Origin: Rhodoferax saidenbachensis
Lineage (GTDB): Bacteria > Pseudomonadota > Gammaproteobacteria > Burkholderiales > Burkholderiaceae_C
Reading direction: 5' to 3'
Assembly: GCF_001955715.1 (NCBI RefSeq)
Contig: NZ_CP019239.1
Span: 1,116,001 to 1,180,000 of the forward strand
Length of the DNA: 64,000 bases
The notes below the pieces were generated by a model, which was not told the origin of the DNA, searched no databases, and saw only the letters and a program-made list of their open reading frames with translations. Shown piece by piece: positions 46,104-54,230 of this stretch (its first letter is position 1; every line of letters begins with the position of its first letter). Made by a program: the position numbers and the translations under genes.

Positions 46104-47051
46104 CTAGTTGCGTCGCATGCCCGCTACCAGCTCTGTCACGTTGTTGCGCATCATCTGCAGGTAGGTGGCGCCGGGTTGGTCGGCGGTAGACAGGGCATCG
46201 GCATACAGGCTGGCACCCAGAGTGGCACCGGCATCCTTGCTGAGCTGGGCGATGAGTTTGGGGTTGCCCATGTTTTCCACAAACACCGCGCGGATCTTTT
46301 CCCGCTGGATTTGCCGGATCAGCTGGGCCACCTGTTTGGCGCTGGGTTCGGTTTCGGTGTTCACGCCCTGCGGAGCCAGAAACTGCACGCCGTACTGCGC
46401 GGCAAAGTAACCAAAAGCGTCGTGTGAGGTGATGACCTTGCGTTTGGCTTGCGGGATGCTGGCGATCTGCGCTTTGGCCCAGACGTCCAGTATCTGCAAC
46501 TGTTTCACATACGCCTCGGCGTTGGCTTGGTAGGTACTCGCACCTGCGGCATCCACTTTGCTTAAGGCTGCTGCGATGTTGCGCACGTACAGCGTCACGT
46601 TATTGGGGTTTTGCCAGGCGTGGGGGTCGGTTTCCTCGTGGGCATGGCTGGCATGGCCTTTTTCTTCTTCCATGTGGCGCGCCTTCACGCCCTTGGCCGC
46701 CACCACTGCTTCTCCCTTGTAGCCAGCTGACTTGATCAGCTTGCCCGCCCACGGCTCGAAGCCCAGACCGTTGGTGACCACCAGTTTGGCGGCCAGCAGC
46801 GTTTTGGCGTCTGCGGGTTTGGCTTCAAATACATGCGCGTCTTCGTTGGCACCCACCAGAGTCGTAACGGCCACGCGGTCGCCACCCACCACGCGCACCA
46901 GGTCGCCCAGGATGCTGAAGCTGGCGACCACCGGCAGTTTGTCGGCCGCATGGGCGTGGCTGCCCAGCAATGCCAGGGCGGTGGCGCTCGCCAGCAGAAG
47001 GCGGCGGGGCAGTACAGAGAGGGGGAAGGTGTCTAGTGCGGTCATGGTCAT
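46104..47051 (-). CDS. znuA: Zinc ABC transporter periplasmic binding protein
   Basis: 315 residues with a Sec/Tat-like signal (RRLLLASATALALLG, cleavage near AHA). Cluster A-I metal-binding protein: ligands are His in EDAHVFEAKP, His in TDPHAWQNP, Glu in VFVENMGNP and Asp in YADALS. A short His-rich loop (KGHASHAHEE) is typical of zinc proteins. Last gene of the znuCBA-type operon controlled from the Zur-box region. Confidence 0.9.
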   Translation of the reverse strand: MTMTALDTFPLSVLPRRLLLASATALALLGSHAHAADKLPVVASFSILGDLVRVVGGDRVAVTTLVGANEDAHVFEAKPADAKTLLAAKLVVTNGLGFEPWAGKLIKSAGYKGEAVVAAKGVKARHMEEEKGHASHAHEETDPHAWQNPNNVTLYVRNIAAALSKVDAAGASTYQANAEAYVKQLQILDVWAKAQIASIPQAKRKVITSHDAFGYFAAQYGVQFLAPQGVNTETEPSAKQVAQLIRQIQREKIRAVFVENMGNPKLIAQLSKDAGATLGASLYADALSTADQPGATYLQMMRNNVTELVAGMRRN

Positions 47052-47086
47052 CTAGGTGAAGTGAAGGAAAAGAGAAATGGGTTGCG

Positions 47087-47977
47087 TTAAGCCACGCGGT
47101 GTGAGGTGGCCCACCAGCGCGGCAACCAACCGCCCGGTGCAAGCAGCAGTGATATGGCGTAGAGCGCGCCTGCGCAGCCGATGATGGTCGGGCCAGAGGG
47201 GGTGTCGAAGTGGTAAGACAACAGCAGCCCGGCTACCCCGGCCACTGCCGCCTGCAGGCTGGCGTTGCGCAGTTGCGCGGGCAGGGTGTCGTGCCACAGG
47301 CGCGCGCTCACGGCGGGCAGCATCATCAGCCCCACGGCCATCAGCGTGCCCAGGGTCTGAAAGCCGGCTACCAGGTTGAGCACCACCAGCATGAGGAAAC
47401 CCTGCTGCCACACCCAGGGCGGAACGCTGCTGCGGTGCGCGCTCAGAAAGACGGGATCAAAGGTTTCCAGCACCAGGCCGCGGTACATCAGCGCCAATGC
47501 CAATACGCTGGCCGTGGCGACTCCGGCAACCAGCAACAGGCCACTGGCGTCCACGCCCAGTGCGCTGCCAAACAGGATGTGCAGCAGGTCCAACTGCGTG
47601 CCGTGGCGCGCAATCAGTGTCACGCCCAGCGCCAGCGCGACGAGGTAAATGGCGGCCAGGCTGGCGTCTTCTTTCAGCGCGGTGAAGCGGCTGACTGCAC
47701 CTGCAATGCCCGCCACCAGCATGCCCGCCAGTACGCCACCCAGCGCCATGGCGGTGAGCGATAAACCACCCACCATAAAACCAATGGCCACCCCCGGCAG
47801 CACCGCGTGGCTGAGTGCGTCACCCAGCAGGCTCATGCGCCGCAGCGTGAGGAAGACGCCCAGCGGCGCCGCGCTGAGCGACAGCGCCAGCGTGGCCACC
47901 AGCGCGCGGCGCATGAAGGCAAATTCGGCGAACGGGGCCAAGAGGGCGTCCCACACCGGGCCGATCAACATGTCCAT
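47087..47977 (-). CDS. znuB: Zinc ABC transporter permease
   Basis: 296 residues from MDMLIGPVWDALLAPF; the upstream extension overlaps the ATPase gene and is rejected. About eight membrane helices of the ABC-3 family, with the signature region RRMSLLGDALSHAVLPGVAI. It forms the inner-membrane channel with the ATPase gene eight bases upstream. Confidence 0.9.
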   Translation of the reverse strand: MDMLIGPVWDALLAPFAEFAFMRRALVATLALSLSAAPLGVFLTLRRMSLLGDALSHAVLPGVAIGFMVGGLSLTAMALGGVLAGMLVAGIAGAVSRFTALKEDASLAAIYLVALALGVTLIARHGTQLDLLHILFGSALGVDASGLLLVAGVATASVLALALMYRGLVLETFDPVFLSAHRSSVPPWVWQQGFLMLVVLNLVAGFQTLGTLMAVGLMMLPAVSARLWHDTLPAQLRNASLQAAVAGVAGLLLSYHFDTPSGPTIIGCAGALYAISLLLAPGGWLPRWWATSHRVA

Positions 47978-47985
47978 GGGGTTCC

Positions 47986-48795
47986 TCAGGAGGTGGCTGC
48001 CAGGCGCTGGGCCAGCAGGGTGCCAAAGTCCTGGCCGTTGGTCTGGCCGTCGATGTCGCAAATGGCGGCGGTCTCGTCCCAGGCCTCGGCCATGGCGCGG
48101 GCGCGCGCCAAGTGGTGCTCAGTCAGCACCTCGGCCGTGGCGCCCCAGGCGATGCATTCACGGGCCAGCAGCAGGGTTTGGGGAAAGTGCGCTTTCACCT
48201 GCGCGTCGTCGTGCAACACCGCAATGACCGTGCGCCCTTGGCGGTGCCATTGCTGCACCAGGGCCAGCAGCCCGGCGGTGGTTTGGCTGTCCACCGCGTT
48301 AAACGGTTCGTCCAGCAGGATTACCTGTGCGTCTTGCACCAGCAGGCGGGCGAACAGCGCGCGCTGCAGTTGTCCGCTGGAGAGCGTGCCGACTGCTCGG
48401 CGCTCGAAACCCTGCAGTCCCACCGCCTCCAGCGCGGCGTCCACGCGCGCCAGCATGGACGCGGTGGCGCTGCCCCAGGCGCCGGTCTGCGCCCACAGGC
48501 CCATGAGCACGCAGTCGCGCACCGCCAGCGGGAAGCTGCGGTCCAGTTCGCTGTGTTGGGGCAGGTAGGCCAAACGCAAGCTCGGCGCGCGTTCGATGTG
48601 GGAGTGGCCATCCAGCGGCACCAGTCCCGCCAGGCTTTTGAGCAAGGTGCTCTTGCCCGCACCGTTGGGGCCGATGACGGCCGTGAGAGAGCCTTGGGCA
48701 AAGTGGCCACTCACATGGTGCAGCGCCGGGTAGTGGCGGTAGCTGACCGTGAGGTTGTGCAGCGCGATGGCCGGGGAGCGCGTGGGGGCGTTCAT
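47986..48795 (-). CDS. znuC: Zinc ABC transporter ATP-binding protein
   Basis: 269 residues from MNAPTRSPAIALHN. Walker A GPNGAGKSTLLKSL, signature LSSGQLQRALFAR, Walker B VILLDEPFNAVD and the H-loop VLHDDAQV are present; the zinc/manganese ABC class is indicated by its neighbours. The start overlaps the stop of a 49-codon frame upstream (ATGA). Confidence 0.92.
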   Translation of the reverse strand: MNAPTRSPAIALHNLTVSYRHYPALHHVSGHFAQGSLTAVIGPNGAGKSTLLKSLAGLVPLDGHSHIERAPSLRLAYLPQHSELDRSFPLAVRDCVLMGLWAQTGAWGSATASMLARVDAALEAVGLQGFERRAVGTLSSGQLQRALFARLLVQDAQVILLDEPFNAVDSQTTAGLLALVQQWHRQGRTVIAVLHDDAQVKAHFPQTLLLARECIAWGATAEVLTEHHLARARAMAEAWDETAAICDIDGQTNGQDFGTLLAQRLAATS

Positions 48796-48941
48796 AACGG
48801 CACGGCCTCCAGGCTGGCCCACCACACGCCCAGCCACAAAAGAGCCAAGGCGGGAAGGGTGAGGGCGACCCGTTTCCACGCCGGTAAGGCGAGGCAACTG
48901 AGGCGTTTGTAAAGTTGGGTGGCGGTGTGGGGCGCGTTCAC
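48792..48941 (-). CDS. Small single-helix membrane protein heading the znu operon
   Basis: A 49-codon frame from GTG (48939-48941), with an in-frame stop just upstream, so the start is tightly limited. It ends TTATGA, coupling it to znuC. Its second half is a membrane helix (VALTLPALALLWLGVWWASL). It lies 15 bases downstream of the outermost Zur box on the minus strand. No strong ribosome site is visible and the family is unknown; it may be a real accessory protein or a leader peptide. Confidence 0.5.
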   Translation of the reverse strand: MNAPHTATQLYKRLSCLALPAWKRVALTLPALALLWLGVWWASLEAVPL

Positions 48942-48955
48942 AAAGTCATTTCATA

Positions 48956-49027
48956 ATGCAACTAAATTGCGATATAGTCTAACGCAACTTAGTTGCATTT
49001 AATGTCTTAATGCAACTGAATTGCATT
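48956..49027. promoter_or_regulatory. Three tandem Zur-type palindromic operators
   Basis: Near-identical 18-bp palindromes at 48956-48973 (ATGCAACTAAATTGCGAT), 48982-48999 (ACGCAACTTAGTTGCATT) and 49010-49027 (ATGCAACTGAATTGCATT), spaced 26 and 28 bases start to start. The shared form is ATGCAACTNARTTGCAT. They lie between the divergent znu and zur operons, where a Zur repressor would bind. Zur assignment is inferred from context. Confidence 0.85.
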
Positions 49028-49042
49028 TTTAAGGATGCTCTG

Positions 49043-49573
49043 ATGGCTTCTGCAACCCCCCCGGCCCCACCCGTGCTCAAGGGCGACGACCCGATTGACG
49101 CGCTGCTGTCTGCCCACGGCCTGCGCCGCACAGCGGCTGCGCGGCGTGTGTTGGGCTGGCTGTTGGCGCACCCCGACACCAGCTACACCCATGCGCAGTT
49201 GCAGGAGTCTTTGGCGGGTGACCATGCCGAGCCGCTGGACCGCGTCACCCTGTACCGCCTGATTGACCGCCTGACGCAAGTGGGTCTGCTGTTATGCCGG
49301 GTAGACAGCCAGCGCGTGCGCCGCTACCAGGCCATGCCGGCCAGCGTGCACGCCACGCCGCACTTTGAGTGTCAGACCTGCCACCGCGACAGCCCGCTGG
49401 CCGGTGCCCTGCATGCGGTGGACCTGGAAAAGGCCGCGCAAACCGCCATCGAGTCCCTGCGCGCTTTGGGCTACACCGACATGCACCTCGACTTTGCAGT
49501 GCGCGGCGTGTGTGTGGACTGCGCCACCAGCGGTGCCAGCAGCAGCCCAGCCGCTGCCGGGTCGGCCGCATGA
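49043..49573 (+). CDS. zur: Fur-family regulator, Zur-type
   Basis: 176 residues from the ATG at 49043 with an AAGGATG ribosome site. The start at 49010 is rejected because it lies within an operator. DNA-binding part: LSAHGLRRTAAARRVLGWLL and DRVTLYRLIDRLTQVGLL; C-terminal part with metal-site Cys pairs (FECQTCHRD and GVCVDCAT). Zinc-loaded Zur represses zinc uptake genes. It is the first gene of a plus-strand operon and probably represses both directions from the three boxes. Confidence 0.9.
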   Translation: MASATPPAPPVLKGDDPIDALLSAHGLRRTAAARRVLGWLLAHPDTSYTHAQLQESLAGDHAEPLDRVTLYRLIDRLTQVGLLLCRVDSQRVRRYQAMPASVHATPHFECQTCHRDSPLAGALHAVDLEKAAQTAIESLRALGYTDMHLDFAVRGVCVDCATSGASSSPAAAGSAA

Positions 49574-50292
49574 TCCGCACCCACGGTTTGGCCTACCGCT
49601 ATCCCGCAGGGGAAGCGCTGCAGTTTCCCGATGTGGACGTGGCGCAGGGCGCGGTGCTCTTGCTCAGCGGCCCCTCGGGCTGCGGCAAGTCGACCTGGCT
49701 GGCGCTGGTAGCCGGGCTGGTAGCGCCGACTGCCGGCACCATCGAAGTGGCCGGGCAAGCACTGAATGCTCTCAAATCCGTAGCGGCCGACGCATGGCGG
49801 GCGAGGGTTATTGGCTTCTTGCCGCAAAAATTACATCTGAGCGCAGCGCTCACCGTGCAGCAAAACCTGGCCATGGCGCAATGGGCGGCGGGTCAGCCCG
49901 AAGACACGGCCGCCATCCACACCGCGCTGCAGGCCTTGGGCGTGGCCGAGCTGGCGCAGCGCAAGCCCGCGCAGCTCTCGGGGGGGCAGGCGCAGCGCGT
50001 GGCGCTGGCGCGTGCCGTGCTGCTGCAGCCGCGTGTGCTGCTGGCCGATGAGCCCACCGCCAGCCTGGACGACGAAGCCGCGGCCGACGCTGTGGCGCTG
50101 CTGCTGGCCACGGCCCGCACCCACAGCGCCACGCTGGTGATTGCCACGCACGACGCACGTGTGGCGGCACTCATCCCCCCTGAGATTAATGGCCAAATTG
50201 GCAAAACCCCAAGTCCAGGCTTCCAGCCCTTGCGGTTATTGCGCAACCAGCTATCAAAAGAAGAGCAAAAAGAGGCGAGGGTGGCCGCATGA
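49570..50292 (+). CDS. ABC transporter ATPase (MacB/LolD-like), zur operon
   Basis: 240 residues from the ATG overlapping the zur stop (ATGA). Walker A GPSGCGKSTWLAL, signature LSGGQAQRVALARAVL and Walker B VLLADEPTASLDD. It pairs with the FtsX-like permease that follows (four-base overlap). The last about 22 residues (PGFQPLRLLRNQLSKEEQ) lie outside the normal ATPase fold and are encoded by a dispersed repeat. The operon resembles the zinc-responsive PA4064-PA4066 genes of Pseudomonas aeruginosa (from memory). Confidence 0.88.
   Translation: MIRTHGLAYRYPAGEALQFPDVDVAQGAVLLLSGPSGCGKSTWLALVAGLVAPTAGTIEVAGQALNALKSVAADAWRARVIGFLPQKLHLSAALTVQQNLAMAQWAAGQPEDTAAIHTALQALGVAELAQRKPAQLSGGQAQRVALARAVLLQPRVLLADEPTASLDDEAAADAVALLLATARTHSATLVIATHDARVAALIPPEINGQIGKTPSPGFQPLRLLRNQLSKEEQKEARVAA
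50205..50262 (+). repeat. Dispersed ~57-bp repeat, copy C (3' end of the ABC ATPase gene)
   Basis: Core TGCGCAACCAGCT at 50240-50252 with upstream CTTCCAGCCCTTGCGGTTAT and downstream ATCAAAAGAAGAGC. It encodes the C-terminal tail of the ABC ATPase. Confidence 0.65.
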
Positions 50293-51506
50293 AAACCCTG
50301 TCGTTTGCCTGGCGCTACCTGTGGTCACGCCCACTCGGGGCCGCGCTCAATGTGTTGTTGCTGAGCCTGGGACTGGCCTCCATCACCTTCTTGCTGTTGG
50401 TGGGCGCGCAGCTCAGCAAAGCGTTTGACCGCGACCTGGCGGGTATCGACGTGGTGGTGGGCGCCAAGGGCAGCCCCATGCAGCTCATACTGTCGGGCGT
50501 GCTGCACATCGACGTGCCGCCCGGCAATGTGCCGCTCAAAGCCGTGAAAGAGCTGGCCAAGAATCCATTGGTGGACAGCATCATCCCCATCAGCCTGGGC
50601 GACAACTTTGCGGGTTACCGCATCGTCGGCACCTCACACGCGTACATCGACCACTACGAAGCCAAGCTGGCCCAGGGCCGCGTGTGGGAGTCGGGTGTGC
50701 CCATGCAGATGGTGCTGGGCGCCACCACGGCGCGCAAACTGGGCGCGGCGCTCGGTCAGAGTTTTGTTGGCTCGCACGGCCTGGGCGCCGGGGGGCATTT
50801 GCATGGCGACAACCCCTACACCGTGGTCGGCATCCTGGCGCCCAGCGGCAGTGTGCTGGACCGGCTGATCCTGACCGACACCGCCTCGGTCTGGAAGGTG
50901 CACGAGGACTACACCGCCTCACCCGATGACAGCGACGACGACCGCCAGGTGATGGAAGAGGAACGCGAAATCACCATGGCGCTGGTCAAGTACAAAACGC
51001 CCATGGCGGCACTCAGCTTTCCGCGCTACGTGAACACCAGCACCGAGATGCAGGCCGCCGCGCCCGCCCTGGAAATCAGCCGCCTGTTGCACATGCTCGG
51101 TCTGGGCACCGATGTGCTGCGCGCCTTTGCCGGCGTGTTGTTGCTGACCGCGGGCCTGAGTGTGTTTATCGCGCTGTGGAGCGCCGTGCGCGAACGTCGG
51201 GCTGATCTGGCGCTGTTGCGCATGCTGGGCGCGCCGCCGCGCAAAGTGGCCGCGCTGTTGCTGTGCGAGGCCCTGTGGCTCGGGCTGGTGGCCTCGGTGC
51301 TCGGTCTGCTGCTGGGGCAGGCGTGCACCGCTGCGTTGGCCTGGCTGCTGCAACTGGACAACTCGCTGCTGATTGGCGGCGTGGTTTGGCCTGTCGACCT
51401 GTGGGTCGTGCCCGCGCTGGCGTTGGGCGTGTCGCTGGTGTCGGCGCTGCTACCCGCCATAGGCGCCTACCGCGTCAGCGTGCTGGAACTTTTGCAATCT
51501 CGATGA
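50289..51506 (+). CDS. FtsX/MacB-like ABC transporter permease, zur operon
   Basis: 405 residues with four membrane helices: one at the N terminus (LGAALNVLLLSLGLASITFL) and three in the C-terminal FtsX domain (LLLTAGLSVFIALWSAVRER, EALWLGLVASVLGLLLGQA). A large periplasmic domain lies between. It overlaps the ATPase gene by four bases. Mechanotransmission-type permeases of this kind usually act on periplasmic or envelope substrates rather than importing them. Confidence 0.88.
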   Translation: MKTLSFAWRYLWSRPLGAALNVLLLSLGLASITFLLLVGAQLSKAFDRDLAGIDVVVGAKGSPMQLILSGVLHIDVPPGNVPLKAVKELAKNPLVDSIIPISLGDNFAGYRIVGTSHAYIDHYEAKLAQGRVWESGVPMQMVLGATTARKLGAALGQSFVGSHGLGAGGHLHGDNPYTVVGILAPSGSVLDRLILTDTASVWKVHEDYTASPDDSDDDRQVMEEEREITMALVKYKTPMAALSFPRYVNTSTEMQAAAPALEISRLLHMLGLGTDVLRAFAGVLLLTAGLSVFIALWSAVRERRADLALLRMLGAPPRKVAALLLCEALWLGLVASVLGLLLGQACTAALAWLLQLDNSLLIGGVVWPVDLWVVPALALGVSLVSALLPAIGAYRVSVLELLQSR

Positions 51507-51529
51507 TCTGGCCCCCACGCTCCGCCGAC

Positions 51530-51600
51530 GCACGGCCAAAGGGCCGTGCACGGTTTATTGCCGCAACGCTCTCGCATCTGCGACAGCAGATGCGAGAGCG
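51530..51600. terminator. Two tandem stem-loops after the permease gene
   Basis: An 8-bp stem (GCACGGCC / GGCCGTGC, loop AAAG) at 51530-51549 and a perfect 15-bp stem (CGCTCTCGCATCTGC, loop GACA, and its complement) at 51567-51600. Neither has a T-run. They may stop or stabilise the zur-ABC transcript, or be REP-like repeats. The rest of the gap to 51702 holds nothing else evident. Confidence 0.55.
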
Positions 51601-51702
51601 GGTCGCTGCCCCCCAAAGGGGGCGCGTTTTGGCTGCGCCGCACACGGTGACCCCTTGGGGCGGCCCGGCGGAAAAACATTCTTTCTCAACCCTAGGAAAT
51701 TT

Positions 51703-51945
51703 ATGAAAAAATCGCTTCTAGCCCTCGTCCTTCTTGCGCAAGCAGCTACGTTTTCCATAGCAAAAGAAAGCGCTGAAGACACCAAACAGGACGTGGCCAA
51801 ACACCGCGCCATCGCTGCCGCGCACCTGGCAGCCGCCACCTGCCGCGAGTCTGGCAAAGACGAAGACGTTTGCAACAAGGAACTGCAAGCCGCCTGCAAA
51901 GGCCTGGCAATTGGCAAGTTCTGCGGCATGAAACACGAACACTGA
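51703..51945 (+). CDS. Small secreted Cys-containing protein in the zinc locus
   Basis: 80 residues. A clear signal peptide (MKKSLLALVLLAQAATFSIA) is followed by a mature part of about 60 residues with four Cys (TCRESGKDEDVCNKELQAAC, then FCGMKHEH). The C-terminal HEH and the Cys spacing could bind metal or form two disulphides. Almost the whole signal peptide is encoded by a copy of the dispersed repeat. The family is not recognised. It lies where related zinc operons would carry a periplasmic component. Confidence 0.75.
   Translation: MKKSLLALVLLAQAATFSIAKESAEDTKQDVAKHRAIAAAHLAAATCRESGKDEDVCNKELQAACKGLAIGKFCGMKHEH
51706..51763 (+). repeat. Dispersed ~57-bp repeat, copy D (encodes a signal peptide)
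   Basis: Core TGCGCAAGCAGCTA at 51735-51748, preceded by ATCGCTTCTAGCCCTCGTCC and followed by CGTTTTCCATAGCA. It covers codons 2-20 of the 80-residue secreted protein. Confidence 0.75.
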
Positions 51946-52006
51946 TGCATTGCAGCGGGCGCACACGCTGCTCCCGCTTTAAGATAGACCGTCTGGAGCC
52001 CCCGCC

Positions 52007-52516
52007 ATGAAACACCTTGCCCGCGCCCTTGTTCTCCCACTGACCCTTGCTGCTGCGGGCGCGTTTGCCCAATTGAGCTCCCCGCTGGCGGGCGTTCCCG
52101 CGGGCACGGGACCCGGGGTGCACAGCCCCAACAGCCCGTTCGCCCCGCTGGTGGACCGCTCCGACGTGTTGCCCTGGTCCACGCTCACCGCGGTGAAAAC
52201 CAAGGTTGAGAAAAACCGCATCATGCCGATCTTCCCCGGCACGATCCAGGCGCTGAACCAGAAGAGCCAGCGCATCCAGGGTTTCATGATGCCGCTGGAG
52301 CCGGGCGAAAAACAAAAGCACTTTTTGCTCAGCTCGGTGCCGCTGACCTGTTCGTTCTGTGTGCCCGGCGGGCCAGAGAGCATGGTCGAGGTCAAGACCA
52401 AAACCCCCGTGCGTTACTCCATGGACGTGGTGGTGGTGCAGGGCCAGTTTGCCGTGCTCAACGATGACCCGTATGGCCTGTATTACCGCATCACCGACGC
52501 GGTGGCCGTGAAGTAA
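52007..52516 (+). CDS. DUF3299 periplasmic protein, zinc-locus partner
   Basis: 169 residues with a signal peptide (LARALVLPLTLAAAGAFA). The DUF3299 signature is present: GFMMPLEPGEKQKHFLLSSV, then PLTCSFCVPGGPESMVEV. DUF3299 genes adjoin MacB-like ABC genes in zinc-regulated operons of Pseudomonas and Vibrio (zrg-type). It may interact with the ABC pair in the periplasm. The exact role is unknown. Confidence 0.85.
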   Translation: MKHLARALVLPLTLAAAGAFAQLSSPLAGVPAGTGPGVHSPNSPFAPLVDRSDVLPWSTLTAVKTKVEKNRIMPIFPGTIQALNQKSQRIQGFMMPLEPGEKQKHFLLSSVPLTCSFCVPGGPESMVEVKTKTPVRYSMDVVVVQGQFAVLNDDPYGLYYRITDAVAVK

Positions 52517-52532
52517 TTTTCCGATTGTGTTG

Positions 52533-53492
52533 ATGCCACTGGACCACCCGGTCGTCTCGTCACTGCTGCCGGTGGTGCTGCTGATCGTGGTCGGCCTGGT
52601 CACCGGCAAACTCAAGCTGATCCGCCAGGAGGCGGTGCGCGATCTCTCCAACCTCGTCTTCCTGGTGCTCACCCAGGCGCTGCTGTTTCGCACCATGAGC
52701 AGCGTGCATGTGCAGGACCTGGACTTTGAACCGGTCTCGCTGTACTTCGCCGTGGCCGCAGCCTTGTTCACCGTCATGTTGCTGGTGCAGGGCGCCAGCA
52801 GCCGCGCGGCCGTCATCGCGCTGTCGGGCACCTTCAGTAACACGGTGATGATCGGCATTCCGCTGGTCGGGCTGGCCTATGGCAAGGACGCCCTGGTGCT
52901 GTTGTTCACACTGATTTCCTTGCACGCGCTGGTGTTGCTCACCTTTGCCACGGTGGTGCTGGAACTGCTGAGCGCCCGCGAGCAGAGTGCAGAGGCAGAC
53001 GGTCCACCGCGGCATCCGCTCAAGTCCATAGGCCTGGCGGTGCGCAACGCCGTGGTGCACCCGGTGCCCATGCCCATCATCGCCGGCCTGCTGTACGCCC
53101 AAACGGGCTGGGGACTGCCCGATGTGGTGGACCGCCCCTTGCAATTGCTGGGCAATGCCTTTGGCCCCGTGGCGCTGGTGTTGGTGGGGGTGACCTTGTC
53201 CAACGCCGCCATTGGCCGCAACCTCACAGGAGCACTGGTTATCTCGGCCGTCAAAACGCTGTTGCACCCCGCGCTGATGGCTTTGATTGGTTATGCGTTT
53301 GGTTTGCGCGGCATGTCGCTCACGGTGTTGGTGGTGGCGGCTTCGTTGCCAATTGGTGCGAATGTGTTTTTGTTTTCGCAGCGGTATCAGAAGGCGGAGG
53401 ATTTGGTCACGGCCAGTGTGGCGGTGTCTACTTTGGTGGCGCTGGTCAGCGTTACGGTGGTGATGACCTTGGTGCCCTTGATCGCGGGCTGA
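52533..53492 (+). CDS. AEC-family transporter (auxin efflux carrier-like)
   Basis: 319 residues from the ATG at 52533; a TTG six bases upstream is an alternative. About ten membrane helices in the 5+5 AEC arrangement: VVLLIVVGLVTGKLKLIRQE at the start, FSNTVMIGIPLVGLAYGKDA mid-protein and AASLPIGANVFLFSQRYQ near the end. AEC carriers export organic anions; the substrate is not predictable. It is not obviously linked to zinc. Confidence 0.88.
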   Translation: MPLDHPVVSSLLPVVLLIVVGLVTGKLKLIRQEAVRDLSNLVFLVLTQALLFRTMSSVHVQDLDFEPVSLYFAVAAALFTVMLLVQGASSRAAVIALSGTFSNTVMIGIPLVGLAYGKDALVLLFTLISLHALVLLTFATVVLELLSAREQSAEADGPPRHPLKSIGLAVRNAVVHPVPMPIIAGLLYAQTGWGLPDVVDRPLQLLGNAFGPVALVLVGVTLSNAAIGRNLTGALVISAVKTLLHPALMALIGYAFGLRGMSLTVLVVAASLPIGANVFLFSQRYQKAEDLVTASVAVSTLVALVSVTVVMTLVPLIAG

Positions 53493-54230
53493 TATTTAGG
53501 CCTGTTCTTCCTCTTTGCTGGGTTTTGCGCTTCGTTGGTTTTTTCTTGCTTGGCGTGTCGGGATGTGCGCCCGACAGCGCACTCACTTTCTTTTGCTTCG
53601 CCAAAAGAAAGTAAGCAAAGAAAAGGCGACCCTGCTGTCTGCGACCCTCCGCTACGCTGCGGGCAACCTGCGGTGCTCGAATGCGGTGGGGTGCGCGCAA
53701 ACTCGCTTCGCTCAAACATGCACGCCCCTTGATCCACCGCCTTCTGCGCTCCTCGGCGCAGCCAGAAGGGATTGAGGGGAATACAGGCCATCGCTACGCT
53801 GGGCCCAGCGAGATGAATACCCGTCCGCGCTACGCGTGGACGAAGTTCGGTATTTGGTATCCGGCTGTTGGGTTTGCGTTAGCGCCGTAATGAGGAGGCG
53901 AGTAGCGCAGGTTTGGGCGGATGAGGGCTGGCGATTGTTTGAGCCCGCAGGGCGAGTTCGAGCCAGACCCCGCTCAAACCGAGCAACGCAGCGTGCCCGC
54001 AGGGCCGACGAATCCGGCTCGCCTTTCTTTGCTTACTTTGGTGTTTGCGTAACTTCGCTAGGCGAAGTGAGCGAACCCCGCGTGCTAAGCACGCCTTTGG
54101 CGATGCAAAGAAAACCCGCTTTGCGGGTTTCTATAAAGTGAGTGCGCTGTCGGGCGCACAACCCGACACGCCCCACATCAAACAATCCCCGACAACACCA
54201 ACAAACACCCCGAGAGATATCTCCCGGCGG
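53493..54230. mobile_element. MITE-like element with 38-bp terminal inverted repeats
   Basis: Bases 53552-53589 and 54135-54172 are inverse complements at 37 of 38 positions (GGCGTGTCGGG at each outer end). Internal arms also pair (AAAGTAAGCAAAG near 53608 with CTTTGCTTACTTT near 54027), and smaller hairpins occur at 53585-53612 and 54112-54131. Element length 621 bp, no transposase. Short frames across it (for example on the plus strand from 53515) look like the spurious proteins often predicted from this repeat type in Burkholderiales. The flanks to 53493 and 54230 hold nothing else. Confidence 0.75.

Noticed and set aside
53515..54230. Short frames across the 621-bp element
   Set aside because: They translate the inverted-repeat element and resemble spurious proteins predicted from it elsewhere.
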